Shown here: positions 26,693 through 36,369 of the stretch, piece after piece
How the letters are laid out: every line of letters begins with the position of its first letter
How positions within the stretch are numbered: the first letter of the stretch is position 1
NCBI RefSeq assembly: GCF_026107375.2
Contig: NZ_JAPCIA010000003.1
Span: forward strand, 186,001 to 250,000
Length of the DNA: 64,000 nt
Source of the DNA: Sphingomonas sp. BT-65
GTDB lineage: Bacteria; Pseudomonadota; Alphaproteobacteria; Sphingomonadales; Sphingomonadaceae
Direction of reading: 5' to 3'
Position numbers and translations under genes: made by a program
Notes under the pieces: model-generated
What the model was told of the DNA's origin: nothing
What the model saw: only the letters and a program-made list of their open reading frames with translations
Database searches by the model: none

Positions 26693-29037
26693 AGACAATC
26701 CGGAAAGCGGCGCTGGCCGCGGCCGCGAACGCGCTCGTGCTGACCAGCCTGGGCACGCCGGCAGCGCTCGCACAGTCCTCGCAAGGAAGCGGGCAGGTTG
26801 CCCTCGCCGATCTGGTCAATCCGCTGATGGGTACCGATTCAAGCTTTCGCCTCTCCTACGGCAACACCTATCCCGCGGTCGCGGTGCCGTTCGGCATGAA
26901 CAGCTGGACCCCGGTGACGGGCGAGCCGGGGAATGGCTGGGGCTATACCTATGACGGCGAGAAGATCAGCGGCATCAAGCAGACCCACCAGCCGAGCCCG
27001 TGGATGAACGACTATGCCGCCTTCGCGCTGATGGCGGAAACCGGACCGGTCAAGGTCAAGCAGCAGGAGCGCGGCAGCTGGTTCAGCCACAAGGCCGAGG
27101 TGGCGCGTCCCTACTCCTACAAGGTCTATCTCGCCGACTATGACGTGACCGCGGAGGTTACCCCCACCACGCGCGCCGCGCAGTTCCGCTTCACCTTTCC
27201 CGAGAGCGACGCCGCGCACATCCTGCTCGACGGTCTCGCAGGCGGGTCGATGGTCAAGGTCGATGCGCAGAACCGCCGGGTCACCGGCTATGTCCGCAAC
27301 AATCGCGGCGGTGTGCCCGACAATTTCCACAGCTATTTCGTCGCCGAGTTCGACCGCGATTTCGAGGTCGCACGCACCTGGGCGGGCGACAACCAGCCGA
27401 CGAACGAACTGGCGCGCGAGGGCGACCACGTCGGCGCAGTGCTGAGCTTCAAGACCAAGAAGGGCGACAAGGTTCATGTCCGCGTCGCCTCGTCGTTCAT
27501 CAGCCCCGAGCAGGCGCTGCGCAACCTGCGCACCGAGATCGGGAACGACAGCTTCGACACCACGCAGGCCAAGGCGAAGGCCGCATGGGAAAAGGAATTG
27601 TCGCGCATCCGCGTGACCGATCCCGACCCTGAAAAGGTCCGCACCTTCTATTCGGCGCTGTACCGGATGCTGCAATTCCCGCGCATCTTCTGCGAGAAGG
27701 ACGCGGCCGGAAAGATCGTCCACTACAGCCCGTATGACGGCAAGATGCATGACGGCTACATGTTCACCGACAACGGCTTCTGGGACACGTGGCGCGCGGT
27801 CTTCCCCTTCTTCGCGCTGATGTATCCCGAGCTCGACAGCCAGATCATGCAGGGGCTGGTCAACACCTACAAGCAGGGCGGCTGGCTGCCCGAATGGGCG
27901 AGCCCCGGCTATCGCGACGTGATGATCGGGTCGAACTCGGCGAACCTGATCGCCGACGCATATTTCAACGGCGTGCGCGGCTTCGATGTCGAGACGCTGT
28001 ACGAAGCGATGATCAAGAATGCGACGACCAGCCAGGGCCGGCCGAAAGACAAGGCGGGCAAGGTCATCGGCGCGGTCGGGCGCGAGGGTGTCGAATATTA
28101 TAACCGGCTCGGCTACGTCCCCTATGACGTGGGCATCAACGAGAATGCCGCGCGCACGCTCGAATATGCGACCGCCGACTTCTCGATTGCTCAGCTTGCC
28201 AAGGCGCTCGGCAAGGAGGCCGATGCGAAGAAATATGGCACGCAGGCGCTGAATTACCGCAAGCTCTATGACAAGGAGAGCGGCTGGATCCGCGGCCGCA
28301 ATCAGGACGGAAGCTGGGCGACGCCGTTCAACCCCTACAAATGGGGCGATGCGTTCACCGAGGGCAATGCGCTCCACTATAGCTGGGCGGTGATGCAGGA
28401 CGTCCACGGGCTGATGGAGCTGATGGGCGGACGGCAGAAATTCGTCGAGCGGCTCGACGCGATCTTCACCACGCCGCCGATCTTCGACGAAAGCTATTAC
28501 GGGCAGGTGATCCACGAGATCCGCGAAATGCAGATCGTCGACATGGGGCAATATGCCCATGGCAACCAGCCGATTCAGCACATGCCCTATCTCTATAATT
28601 GGGCGGGTGCGCCGTGGAAGACGCAGCATCATGTGCGCGACATTATGGCCAAGCTCTATTCGTCGGCGCCCGACGGCTATCCGGGCGACGAGGACAATGG
28701 CCAGACCTCGGCCTGGTATGTTTTCTCGGCGCTCGGCTTCTATCCGGTGACGTCGGCGACGGGCGAATATGCGATCGGCAGCCCGCTGTTCCGGAAGGCG
28801 GTGCTGACGCTGCCCAACGACAAGACGCTGACGATCAACGCCGCGAACAACAGCGCCGCGAACGTCTACCTCCAATCGGTGACGCTCGGCGGGAAGCCGC
28901 ATGCGAAGACCTATTTCACGCATCGCGCGCTGTCGCAGGGAGGAACGGTCGATTTCGTGATGGGCGCCAAGCCCAACAGGCAATGGGGCAGCGCGCCCGC
29001 CGATGCGCCCTTCTCGATCAGCGTGCCATCGAAGTGA
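26689..29037 (+). CDS. GH92 alpha-mannosidase 2
   Basis: This exported 782-residue GH92 enzyme has a Sec signal (to LGTPAALAQ) and the N-terminal motif VNPLMGTDSSFRLSYGNTYP. It has SGIKQTHQPSPWMNDY in place of the GFSHTH motif of paralogues 3 and 4, TLEYATADFSIAQLAKA, HGNQPIQHMPYLYNW, and the catalytic loop GDEDNGQTSAWYVFSALGFYP (Asp667 and Asp669). The different substrate-facing motifs place it in another GH92 subgroup than 1, 3 and 4, so it probably cuts a different alpha-mannosidic linkage. Its GTG start at 26689 lies inside the GH43 stop and is preceded by GGGGGAAGGG. GH125 follows 14 bp after the stop. Confidence 0.93.
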   Translation: MKTIRKAALAAAANALVLTSLGTPAALAQSSQGSGQVALADLVNPLMGTDSSFRLSYGNTYPAVAVPFGMNSWTPVTGEPGNGWGYTYDGEKISGIKQTHQPSPWMNDYAAFALMAETGPVKVKQQERGSWFSHKAEVARPYSYKVYLADYDVTAEVTPTTRAAQFRFTFPESDAAHILLDGLAGGSMVKVDAQNRRVTGYVRNNRGGVPDNFHSYFVAEFDRDFEVARTWAGDNQPTNELAREGDHVGAVLSFKTKKGDKVHVRVASSFISPEQALRNLRTEIGNDSFDTTQAKAKAAWEKELSRIRVTDPDPEKVRTFYSALYRMLQFPRIFCEKDAAGKIVHYSPYDGKMHDGYMFTDNGFWDTWRAVFPFFALMYPELDSQIMQGLVNTYKQGGWLPEWASPGYRDVMIGSNSANLIADAYFNGVRGFDVETLYEAMIKNATTSQGRPKDKAGKVIGAVGREGVEYYNRLGYVPYDVGINENAARTLEYATADFSIAQLAKALGKEADAKKYGTQALNYRKLYDKESGWIRGRNQDGSWATPFNPYKWGDAFTEGNALHYSWAVMQDVHGLMELMGGRQKFVERLDAIFTTPPIFDESYYGQVIHEIREMQIVDMGQYAHGNQPIQHMPYLYNWAGAPWKTQHHVRDIMAKLYSSAPDGYPGDEDNGQTSAWYVFSALGFYPVTSATGEYAIGSPLFRKAVLTLPNDKTLTINAANNSAANVYLQSVTLGGKPHAKTYFTHRALSQGGTVDFVMGAKPNRQWGSAPADAPFSISVPSK

Positions 29038-29051
29038 TCCGGGAGATGCGC

Positions 29052-30476
29052 ATGAATCGCCGCGAGATCATGGCCAGCGCCGGCGCGCTCACGCTGGCCG
29101 CTGCCTTGCCTGCCGCCGCGCGTGCCGCCTTCGCCAGCAAGCGGCCCGCACCCGCGCAGCGCGCCTTCACCAGCCCGGCGATCGAGGCGGAGATTACGCG
29201 GGTCAAGGCGAAGATCGCAGATCCCGAGCTCGCCTGGCTGTTCGAGAATTGCTACCCGAACACGCTCGACACGACGGTGCAGACCGGGACGCTCAATGGC
29301 CGCCCCGACACCTTCGTCATCACCGGCGACATCGAGGCGATGTGGCTGCGCGACAGCTCGGCGCAGGTGCAGCCCTATATCCATCTCGTCGCCAAGGACG
29401 CGAAGCTCAAGCGGCTGTTCCAGGGGCTGATCCAGCGGCAGGCGCGCTACATCCTGATCGACCCGTACGCCAATGCGTTCGACAAGGATCCGACCGCGCC
29501 GTCGAAGCTCGAATGGTCGAAGACCGACAAGACCGAGATGAAGCCCGGTGTCGCCGAGCGGAAATGGGAGATCGACTCGCTCTGCTATCCGATGCGGCTC
29601 AGCCACGAATATTGGACGCGCACGCGCGACAAGGCGCCGTTCGACGAGACTTGGTCGCGCGCGATGAAGCTCGCGGTCGACACCTTCCGCGTCCAGCAGC
29701 GTAAGGACGGGCCGGGGCCCTATCGTTTCCAGCGACCGGCACTCCAGCCCACCGACAGCGTGATGCTGAGCGGCTATGGTTCGCCGACGAAGAAGATCGG
29801 GCTGATCCACTCAATGTTCCGTCCGTCGGACGATGCGTGCCTCTATCCCTTCCTGATCCCGTCGAACCTGTTCGCGGTGTCGGTGCTGCGCAAGATCGCG
29901 GTCGTCCACCGTGAGGCGCGCGGCGACACGGCGGCGGCGAGCGATGCCGAGGCGTTGGCGAATGAGGTCGAGGCCGCGCTCAAGGCGCATGCGCTGGTTC
30001 CCGACGGCAAGGGCGGCCAAGTCTGGGCCTATGAGATCGACGGCTTCGGCAATTGGGTGTTCATGGACGACGCCAATGTGCCGAGCCTGTCGGGCCTGCC
30101 GCTGATCGATGTGGTCGACCGCAACGATCCGCTCTTCCGCCGTACCGAGGCGCTCGCCTGGTCGGAGCGCAACCCCTATTTCTTCAAGGGCAGGGCAGCC
30201 GAGGGGATCGGCGGTCCGCATATCGGCCTCGACATGATCTGGCCGATGTCGATCATTACGCGAGCAATGAATGCCGACGATGATGCGACGATCCTCCAGT
30301 GCCTGCGCTGGCTGAAGACGACGCATGGCGGCACCGGCTTCATGCATGAGAGCTTCCACAAGGACGATCCGGCCAACTTCACGCGCAGTTGGTTTGCCTG
30401 GGCCAATGCGCTGTTCGGCCAGTTGATCGTCGAGATTGCCGACAAGCGCCCGGCATTGCTGGCGCGGCCGCTGTGA
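29052..30476 (+). CDS. GH125 exo-alpha-1,6-mannosidase
   Basis: This 474-residue metal-independent inverting exo-alpha-1,6-mannosidase belongs to family GH125, which in other bacteria works with GH92 on N-glycans. Family motifs are GDIEAMWLRDSSAQVQPY, the KWEIDSLCYPMRLSHEYW segment with the catalytic Asp, and GFMHESFHKDDPANFTRSW with Glu433 as the probable base, then WFAWANALFGQLI. The N-terminus (NRREIMASAGALTLAA) resembles a Tat signal, implying folded export. I chose ATG 29052 over 29046 because GGGAG is then 6 nt upstream. The stop overlaps a GTG (GTGA at 30473) and the next GH92 follows at once. Confidence 0.92.
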   Translation: MNRREIMASAGALTLAAALPAAARAAFASKRPAPAQRAFTSPAIEAEITRVKAKIADPELAWLFENCYPNTLDTTVQTGTLNGRPDTFVITGDIEAMWLRDSSAQVQPYIHLVAKDAKLKRLFQGLIQRQARYILIDPYANAFDKDPTAPSKLEWSKTDKTEMKPGVAERKWEIDSLCYPMRLSHEYWTRTRDKAPFDETWSRAMKLAVDTFRVQQRKDGPGPYRFQRPALQPTDSVMLSGYGSPTKKIGLIHSMFRPSDDACLYPFLIPSNLFAVSVLRKIAVVHREARGDTAAASDAEALANEVEAALKAHALVPDGKGGQVWAYEIDGFGNWVFMDDANVPSLSGLPLIDVVDRNDPLFRRTEALAWSERNPYFFKGRAAEGIGGPHIGLDMIWPMSIITRAMNADDDATILQCLRWLKTTHGGTGFMHESFHKDDPANFTRSWFAWANALFGQLIVEIADKRPALLARPL

Positions 30477-30487
30477 AGAGGGATTCG

Positions 30488-32815
30488 ATGATCAGGACCG
30501 GCCGCCGCCAGCTTCTCGCGACCACCGGCCTGCTCGCGCTCTCCGGTACGTTTCCGGCCAGCTCTGCGCGATCGGCGGGCAGGACTGTGGCCGCCCGGCC
30601 CAACCTCTTCATCGGCACCGGGGGGCACGGTCATACCTTCCCCGGCGCGTCGCTGCCGTTCGGGATGGCGCAGCTCAGCCCCGACACGAACACCCATGGC
30701 TGGGATGCCTGCTCGGGCTATCACCAGAAGGATGGCTCGATCATGGGGTTCAGCCATACGCATTTGTCGGGCACCGGCATCGGCGACATGCTCGACATAT
30801 TGGTGGTGCCGACCCGGCGCGAGCTGAAGCTTCAGCCCGGAACGATCGAGAAGCCGGAGGAGGGCTATCGCCAGCGTTACTCGGACGAGCATGCCGAGCC
30901 CGGCTATTACCGTGTGAAGCTCGAGACCGGGGTGCTTGCCGAGCTGACCGTCACCGAACGCTGCGGGCTGCACCGCTACCGCTTCGGGGAGGGGCCGGGG
31001 CATATCCTGATCGATTTCGCGCACGCGATCGAGGATGACTGGGACAAGGGCATCGTCGTCGAGAATGCGTCACTCGATCTGGGTGGCGACGGCACGCTGA
31101 CCGGCAGCCGCCAGGTCAACCGCTGGGCCAAAGGGCGGCATATCCATTTCGCGATGCAGCTGTCGCGGCGGCCCGACCGCGTGCAATTCTTCGGCGACGA
31201 CGGCAAGCCCGCGCCTGATGGCGCGACATCGATCAAGGGCAACCGGCTGAAGGCCGCGTTCTTCTTCGATGACGCCGGTGGCGATCCCATTCTCATCAAG
31301 ACCGGACTCTCGGCGGTCGATGTCCAGGGCGCGCGCGACGCGCTGGCGCAGGAGGCGAAGGGCTGGGACTTCGACGCCGTAGTCAAGGCCGCGCGCGGCA
31401 CATGGGCAAAGGCGCTCGGCGGCATCCGCGTGTCGGGCGGAACCGAGGCGCAGCGCGTGATCATGGCGAGCGCGCTCTATCATGCGCAACTCGCGCCGAC
31501 GCTCTTCACCGATCGCGACGGCCGCTATGTCGGGCTGGACCGGCAGGTGCACCATGCCGCGAAGGGCGAGGAGGCGTTCAGCACCTATTCGCTGTGGGAC
31601 ACTTACCGTGCCCTCCACCCGCTGCTGACGCTGATCGATCCCGACCGCGCGGCGCTGCTGACGCGCGACCTCTGCCGCCAGACCGCGCAAAGCCCCGCCG
31701 GCCCGCTGGTCTGGCCGCTGCAGGGCGTCGAGACCGCATGCATGATCGGCTGGCACGCCGTTTCGGTGCTGGCCGAGGCGCACGCCAAGGGGATCAAGGC
31801 CGATTATGCCGCCGCCTGGCCCAATATCCGCCGCCGCGCTTTCGACCGCGATTTCAAGGATATCGACAGCACGCTTGGCCGCGGCTTCTACTACGACCTC
31901 GGCTACATCCCGTGCGACGAAGTGTGGGAGTCGGTCAGCCGGACGCAGGAATATGCCTATGACGACTGGGCGATGGCGCACCTCGCCGACGCGGTCGGCG
32001 CGAAGGACGATGCCGCAGCCTTGCGCAAGCGTGCGCAGAACTATCGCGGCGTCATCGATCCCGAAACGCGCTTCGCCCGCCCGCGCTTCAAGGACGGCAG
32101 TTGGTGGAAGGACTATGATCCGATCCAGATCGGCCACAACGTCAAGAAATGGCGCGACTATACCGAGGCGAATGGCTGGCAGGCGACCTTCCTCAACCAG
32201 CACGACATCTATGGCCTGATCGAGCATTTCGGCGGCGATGCGGCGTTCGAGAAACAGCTCGACGCGTTGTTCAATGCCCCGTCGACGCTGCCCGCCAATG
32301 CGCCGCCCGACATTTCGGGGCTGGTCGGGCAATATGCGCATGGCAACGAGCCCAACCACCACGTCGCCTATCTGTACGCCTATTGCGGCGCACCGGCGAA
32401 GACGCAGGCGATGGTCCGGCGCCTGCTCACCGAGATGTACAAGAACGAACCCGACGGCGTGATCGGCAATGACGATTGCGGCCAGATGAGCGCGTGGTTC
32501 ATCCTCTCGGCGCTCGGCTTCTACCCGGTCGATCCGGTGAGCGCCGTCTATGTCTTGGGATCGCCGCTGTTCGATTTGGCCGAGGTGACGGTGGGGAAGG
32601 GCAGGACCCTCACCATCCGCGCCGAAGGCAATGGCCCCGACCGGCCCTATGTCCAGTCGGTGCGCTGGAACGGCAAGCCATGGAGCCGCAACTGGATTGC
32701 CCATGCCGACCTGATCCGCGGCGGCGAGCTCGTCTTCGAGATGGGGTCCAACCCGTCGCCGTTCGGCACCGCAAAGGCCGATCGGCCGCCCTCGTTCGGC
32801 ATAACGCCCCGCTAG
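30488..32815 (+). CDS. GH92 alpha-mannosidase 3
   Basis: This 775-residue GH92 enzyme has canonical motifs: FIGTGGHGHTFPGASLPFG, MGFSHTHLSGTG, YSLWDTYRALHPLLTL, RTQEYAYDDWAMAHLAD, HGNEPNHHVAYLYAY, and GNDDCGQMSAWFILSALGFYP with Asp662 and Asp663. The GRRQLLATTG start of the signal is twin-arginine-like, so Tat export is possible. ATG 30488 is preceded by AGAGGGA. An in-frame GTG at 30473 overlapping the GH125 stop is an alternative start. The signature resembles the GH92 group active on alpha-1,2 and alpha-1,3 linkages, but specificity cannot be read from sequence alone. Confidence 0.93.
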   Translation: MIRTGRRQLLATTGLLALSGTFPASSARSAGRTVAARPNLFIGTGGHGHTFPGASLPFGMAQLSPDTNTHGWDACSGYHQKDGSIMGFSHTHLSGTGIGDMLDILVVPTRRELKLQPGTIEKPEEGYRQRYSDEHAEPGYYRVKLETGVLAELTVTERCGLHRYRFGEGPGHILIDFAHAIEDDWDKGIVVENASLDLGGDGTLTGSRQVNRWAKGRHIHFAMQLSRRPDRVQFFGDDGKPAPDGATSIKGNRLKAAFFFDDAGGDPILIKTGLSAVDVQGARDALAQEAKGWDFDAVVKAARGTWAKALGGIRVSGGTEAQRVIMASALYHAQLAPTLFTDRDGRYVGLDRQVHHAAKGEEAFSTYSLWDTYRALHPLLTLIDPDRAALLTRDLCRQTAQSPAGPLVWPLQGVETACMIGWHAVSVLAEAHAKGIKADYAAAWPNIRRRAFDRDFKDIDSTLGRGFYYDLGYIPCDEVWESVSRTQEYAYDDWAMAHLADAVGAKDDAAALRKRAQNYRGVIDPETRFARPRFKDGSWWKDYDPIQIGHNVKKWRDYTEANGWQATFLNQHDIYGLIEHFGGDAAFEKQLDALFNAPSTLPANAPPDISGLVGQYAHGNEPNHHVAYLYAYCGAPAKTQAMVRRLLTEMYKNEPDGVIGNDDCGQMSAWFILSALGFYPVDPVSAVYVLGSPLFDLAEVTVGKGRTLTIRAEGNGPDRPYVQSVRWNGKPWSRNWIAHADLIRGGELVFEMGSNPSPFGTAKADRPPSFGITPR

Positions 32816-32917
32816 AGCCGTCAACAGTGTCAGAAAAGATTGGATGCCCCTCGTGAATCGTCGCGTACCAACGCCGCCTTGCCGATCCCGTCTCCGTTCC
32901 TCGCGGGGACGGTCCTG

Positions 32918-33826
32918 ATGGCTGACTATCGTGGCGCGCCGCGCCTGTTCGCCGGCGTCGAACTCGGCGGCACCAAATGTGTTTGTATCCTTGCGACGGG
33001 CCCGGACGATATCCGCGACCGGGAAGTCATCCCCACGACCACACCGTGGGAAACACTGCCGGCGATCCAGCGGGTGCTCGAAGACTGGACCAGGGCGCAT
33101 GGGTTCCGCGGTCTCGGCATCGCATCCTTCGGCCCGATCACGGTCGATCCCCGCGCAGCCGACTATGGCCGGGTCGGCGCGACGAACAAATCCGACTGGG
33201 AGGGCGCCGATCTGCTCGGCCCGCTGAAATCGGCATTCCCGGTGCCGACCGGTTTCGACACCGACGTCAACGGCGCGGCGCTTGCCGAAATTCGCTGGGG
33301 CAGCGGCCGCGGCCTCGACGATTTCGCTTATGTCACCGTAGGCACCGGCGTCGGTGTCGGGCTGATCGTCCATGGCAGACCGACCCGCGGCTTCAGCCAT
33401 AGCGAGATCGGCCATATCCTGGTGCCACGCCTGGCGGGCGACGGCACGCCGAGTGTCTGCCGGTTCCATGAGGATTGCGTCGAGGGGCTGGCGTCAGGCA
33501 CGGCGCTCAACGCGCGACTCAATGGCCGGCCCCTGGCGGACGTCGCGACCGACGATCCCGTCTGGGAGCCGATCGTGCACACGCTGGCGTCGATGGTTCA
33601 CGCGCTCGCCTGCACCACCGGGCCGATGCGCGTCGCGATGGGCGGTGGCGTGCTTGCGGGCCAGCCGCAACTGCTGCCGCGCATCAACGCCAAGCTCGAG
33701 GCCAGTCTTGCCGGCTATATGCGGGTTCCCGGCGACGGCGCCTATGTCATCGCGCCGGAACTCGGGACGATGGCGGGGCCGCTTGGTGCAATCGCGCTGG
33801 CGATGGATTGCGTCGACGCTGCTTGA
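32918..33826 (+). CDS. ROK-family sugar kinase (fructokinase/mannokinase type)
   Basis: This 302-residue cytoplasmic ATP-dependent hexokinase has the phosphate-binding loop FAGVELGGTKCVC, catalytic DTDVNGAALAE (Asp116 region), and VGTGVGVGLI. The zinc site is the fructokinase/mannokinase variant: His166 in GHILVPR, then C-x-F-H-x-x-C (Cys181, His184, Cys187) followed by EGLASG, not the CxCGxxGC of glucokinases. With manA at the head of the locus it completes mannose to mannose-6-phosphate to fructose-6-phosphate. I chose ATG 32918 with GGGGACGG upstream. The open frame extends to 32840. GH92 number 4 follows at 33903. Confidence 0.88.
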   Translation: MADYRGAPRLFAGVELGGTKCVCILATGPDDIRDREVIPTTTPWETLPAIQRVLEDWTRAHGFRGLGIASFGPITVDPRAADYGRVGATNKSDWEGADLLGPLKSAFPVPTGFDTDVNGAALAEIRWGSGRGLDDFAYVTVGTGVGVGLIVHGRPTRGFSHSEIGHILVPRLAGDGTPSVCRFHEDCVEGLASGTALNARLNGRPLADVATDDPVWEPIVHTLASMVHALACTTGPMRVAMGGGVLAGQPQLLPRINAKLEASLAGYMRVPGDGAYVIAPELGTMAGPLGAIALAMDCVDAA

Positions 33827-33902
33827 AAGGGACATGCCGCTGATGCCGAAGCCCTTCCCATCGCCGTTGGACAGCGTCGGCACCGGACGGCACAAGGATG
33901 CG

Positions 33903-36236
33903 ATGAAACGCCTGACCGCCGCTGCGCTGCTCGCGCTCCTGCCGGTTCAGTCGCTTGCCCAGTCATCGGCACCGGACCCGTTGCGCTTCGTCGATCCGAT
34001 GATCGGGACCGGTCCGGAAGGTCATACCTTCCCCGGCGCCACGGCGCCGTTCGGCATGGTGCAGCTATCGCCCGACACCGATGCGACCTGCCAGATCCGC
34101 GAATGCTACGACCATGCCGCAGGCTACAGCTATCACGACCCGACGATCCAGGGGTTCAGCCACACGCATTTCTCGGGCGCCGGCCATTCGGACCTCGGCG
34201 ACATCCTCGTCATGCCGCAGGTGGGTGAGGTGAAGCTCGATCCGGGCGATCCCAAGCAGCCCGGTTCGGGGTATCGCCAGCGCTTCGATCACGCGACCGA
34301 AAAGGCGAGCCCCGGCTATTATGCCGTCACGCTGGCGGACAGCGGCGTCCGCGCCGAGCTCACCGCGGGCACGCGCGTCGGTGTTCATCGCTACACCTTC
34401 CCTGCGGGCAAGGAGGCGCATCTGCTGCTCGACCTCCGCTCGTCGCTCTACGACTATCCGGGCAAGATCCTGTGGTCGGGGTTGCACCTGCGCCCCGACG
34501 GCACGCTCACCGGCTTTCGCGAGACGCGCGGCTGGGCACCGGGGCGCAAGCTCTTCTTCGCGATGCGCTTCTCGGCGCCGCTCAAGAGCCATGCCTTTCT
34601 CGATCGCGATGACAAGGTCGCCTATAAGGGTTTCCAGGCGCCCGGCCGCGGCAGCGATGCGCTCGCCGAAAAGCTCGGCAAGGCGCTCGAGGCGCGGCTC
34701 GATTTCGGTGCGTTGGGCGGCCCGCTCGAAGTTCGTCTCGCGCTGTCGGGCGTCGACGAGGCGGGGGCGATCGCCAATCTCGATGCCGAAAGCGCTGACT
34801 TCGACAGCGTTCGCGCGCGTACCGAGGGTGAATGGCGCAAGGCGCTCGGCGCGCTCGAAATCGAGGCGCCCGCCCCGATGCGCAGGAACCTCTACACCGC
34901 GCTCTACCACAGCCTGCTCGCGCCGAGCGTATGGAGCGATGTCGACGGGCGCTATCGCGGGCCCGACGATCAGGTGCACACCGCGAAGGACTTCACCTTC
35001 CGCTCGACCTTTTCGCTATGGGATACGTTCCGTGCGCAGCACCCGTTGCTGACGCTCGTTCAGCCGGACAAGACCAACACCGATATCGTCAAATCGCTTC
35101 TTGCGAGCCGCAGGCACAGCCCGCATGGCATCCTGCCCGTGTGGCAATTCCACGGCCGCGAGACCTGGACGATGATCGGCTATCATGCGGTTCCGGTGAT
35201 CGCGGATGCTTATCTCAAGGGCGTGGGCGATTTCGATGCCGAAGAGGCGTTGGAGGCAATGGTCGCGAGCGCCGAATATGCCCCCTATGGTGGGCTCGGC
35301 GACTATATGAAGCTCGGCTATGTCGCGATCGACCGCGAGCCCGAAGCGGCGTCGAAAACCGTCGAATACGCCTATGACGACTGGACCATCGCGCGGATGG
35401 CCGAGAAGATGGGGCGCAAGGACGTCGCCGCCCGCTTCTACAAGCGCGCCGGTTACTGGCGGAACAGCTTCGACGCCAAGACCGGCTGGCTGCGTGCGCG
35501 CAAGGCGGACGGCAGCTTCCGCACGCCGTTCGACCCCACCGCGATCAACTATGGCTCGGACTATACCGAGGGCAATGCCTGGCAATATAGCTGGTTCGTG
35601 CCGCAGGATCAGGCTGCGCTCTTCCGCATCCTCGGCGGCGATGCGAAGGCGATCGCCAAGCTCGACGCGATGTTCGACTATGACATCTCGAAACTCGATT
35701 ACAGCCATGCCGAGGATATCGCCGGGCTCATTGGCCAATATATCCACGGCAACGAGCCGAGCCATCACGTCGCCTATCTCTACGTTTATGCCGGCGCGCC
35801 GTGGCGCACACAGGAGCGGCTGAAGCAGATCGTCGACAGCCAGTACAAGCCGACCCCCGATGGCCTTTCGGGCAATGACGATCTGGGGCAGATGTCGGCG
35901 TGGCTCGTCTTCACCGGGCTTGGCTTCTACCCGGTCGCGCCGGGATCGAACCAATATGTGATCGGCCGGCCGTTCGTCGATCGCGCGGTGCTCAAGCTGC
36001 CCGGCGGAAAGCGCTTCACGATCGAGACGGCGGGCCTTTCCGATGCCAACCCCTATGTCGGCAAGGTCGAGCTGAACGGCAGGCCGCTGGCCCGTAGTTG
36101 GATATCGGACGCCGAGATCCGCAGCGGCGGCACGCTGCGCTTTACCATGCAGGCAAAACCTGACGCCGCTTGGGGCAAGGCGCCGGTCGCGCGCCCCTAT
36201 TCACGCTCGGCAGCGACACCGCACCTCACACCTTAG
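33903..36236 (+). CDS. GH92 alpha-mannosidase 4
   Basis: This 777-residue exported GH92 enzyme has a Sec signal (MKRLTAAALLALLPVQSLAQ), which fixes the start at ATG 33903 with AAGGA just upstream. Motifs are DPMIGTGPEGHTFPGATAPF, QGFSHTHFSGAGHSDLGD, TFSLWDTFRAQHPLLTL, KTVEYAYDDWTIARMAEK, HGNEPSHHVAYLYVY, and GNDDLGQMSAWLVFTGLGFYP with Asp659 and Asp660. It is the closest of the four to GH92 number 3 by these motifs. It is the last gene of the plus-strand mannoside block. A perfect hairpin follows and then the convergent TonB receptor 2. Confidence 0.94.
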   Translation: MKRLTAAALLALLPVQSLAQSSAPDPLRFVDPMIGTGPEGHTFPGATAPFGMVQLSPDTDATCQIRECYDHAAGYSYHDPTIQGFSHTHFSGAGHSDLGDILVMPQVGEVKLDPGDPKQPGSGYRQRFDHATEKASPGYYAVTLADSGVRAELTAGTRVGVHRYTFPAGKEAHLLLDLRSSLYDYPGKILWSGLHLRPDGTLTGFRETRGWAPGRKLFFAMRFSAPLKSHAFLDRDDKVAYKGFQAPGRGSDALAEKLGKALEARLDFGALGGPLEVRLALSGVDEAGAIANLDAESADFDSVRARTEGEWRKALGALEIEAPAPMRRNLYTALYHSLLAPSVWSDVDGRYRGPDDQVHTAKDFTFRSTFSLWDTFRAQHPLLTLVQPDKTNTDIVKSLLASRRHSPHGILPVWQFHGRETWTMIGYHAVPVIADAYLKGVGDFDAEEALEAMVASAEYAPYGGLGDYMKLGYVAIDREPEAASKTVEYAYDDWTIARMAEKMGRKDVAARFYKRAGYWRNSFDAKTGWLRARKADGSFRTPFDPTAINYGSDYTEGNAWQYSWFVPQDQAALFRILGGDAKAIAKLDAMFDYDISKLDYSHAEDIAGLIGQYIHGNEPSHHVAYLYVYAGAPWRTQERLKQIVDSQYKPTPDGLSGNDDLGQMSAWLVFTGLGFYPVAPGSNQYVIGRPFVDRAVLKLPGGKRFTIETAGLSDANPYVGKVELNGRPLARSWISDAEIRSGGTLRFTMQAKPDAAWGKAPVARPYSRSAATPHLTP

Positions 36237-36295
36237 CCGTTCTTGCGCGTCTCGAAATCGAAACGACGGCCGCGCATCGGCCATTCGAATCCGTC

Positions 36296-36326
36296 GGGCC
36301 CGCGATCATGCGATGATCGCGGGCCC
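36296..36326. terminator. Perfect 14-bp hairpin between convergent genes
   Basis: Arms GGGCCCGCGATCAT (36296-36309) and ATGATCGCGGGCCC (36313-36326) flank a GCG loop. It lies between the end of GH92 number 4 and the end of TonB receptor 2, so it could stop transcription from both sides. There is no T-tract on either strand, and it may equally be a REP-type element. Confidence 0.6.
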
Positions 36327-36369
36327 GGAATGACGGGGAAGCGGAGTCAGCCCGCTCCCGAACCTCGTG

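Noticed and set aside
26839..28983. Minus-strand frame of 714 codons
   Set aside because: Exact antisense shadow of GH92 number 2, which has full family motifs on the plus strand.
31070..33469. Minus-strand frame of 799 codons
   Set aside because: Antisense to GH92 number 3 and the ROK kinase; low-complexity composition only.
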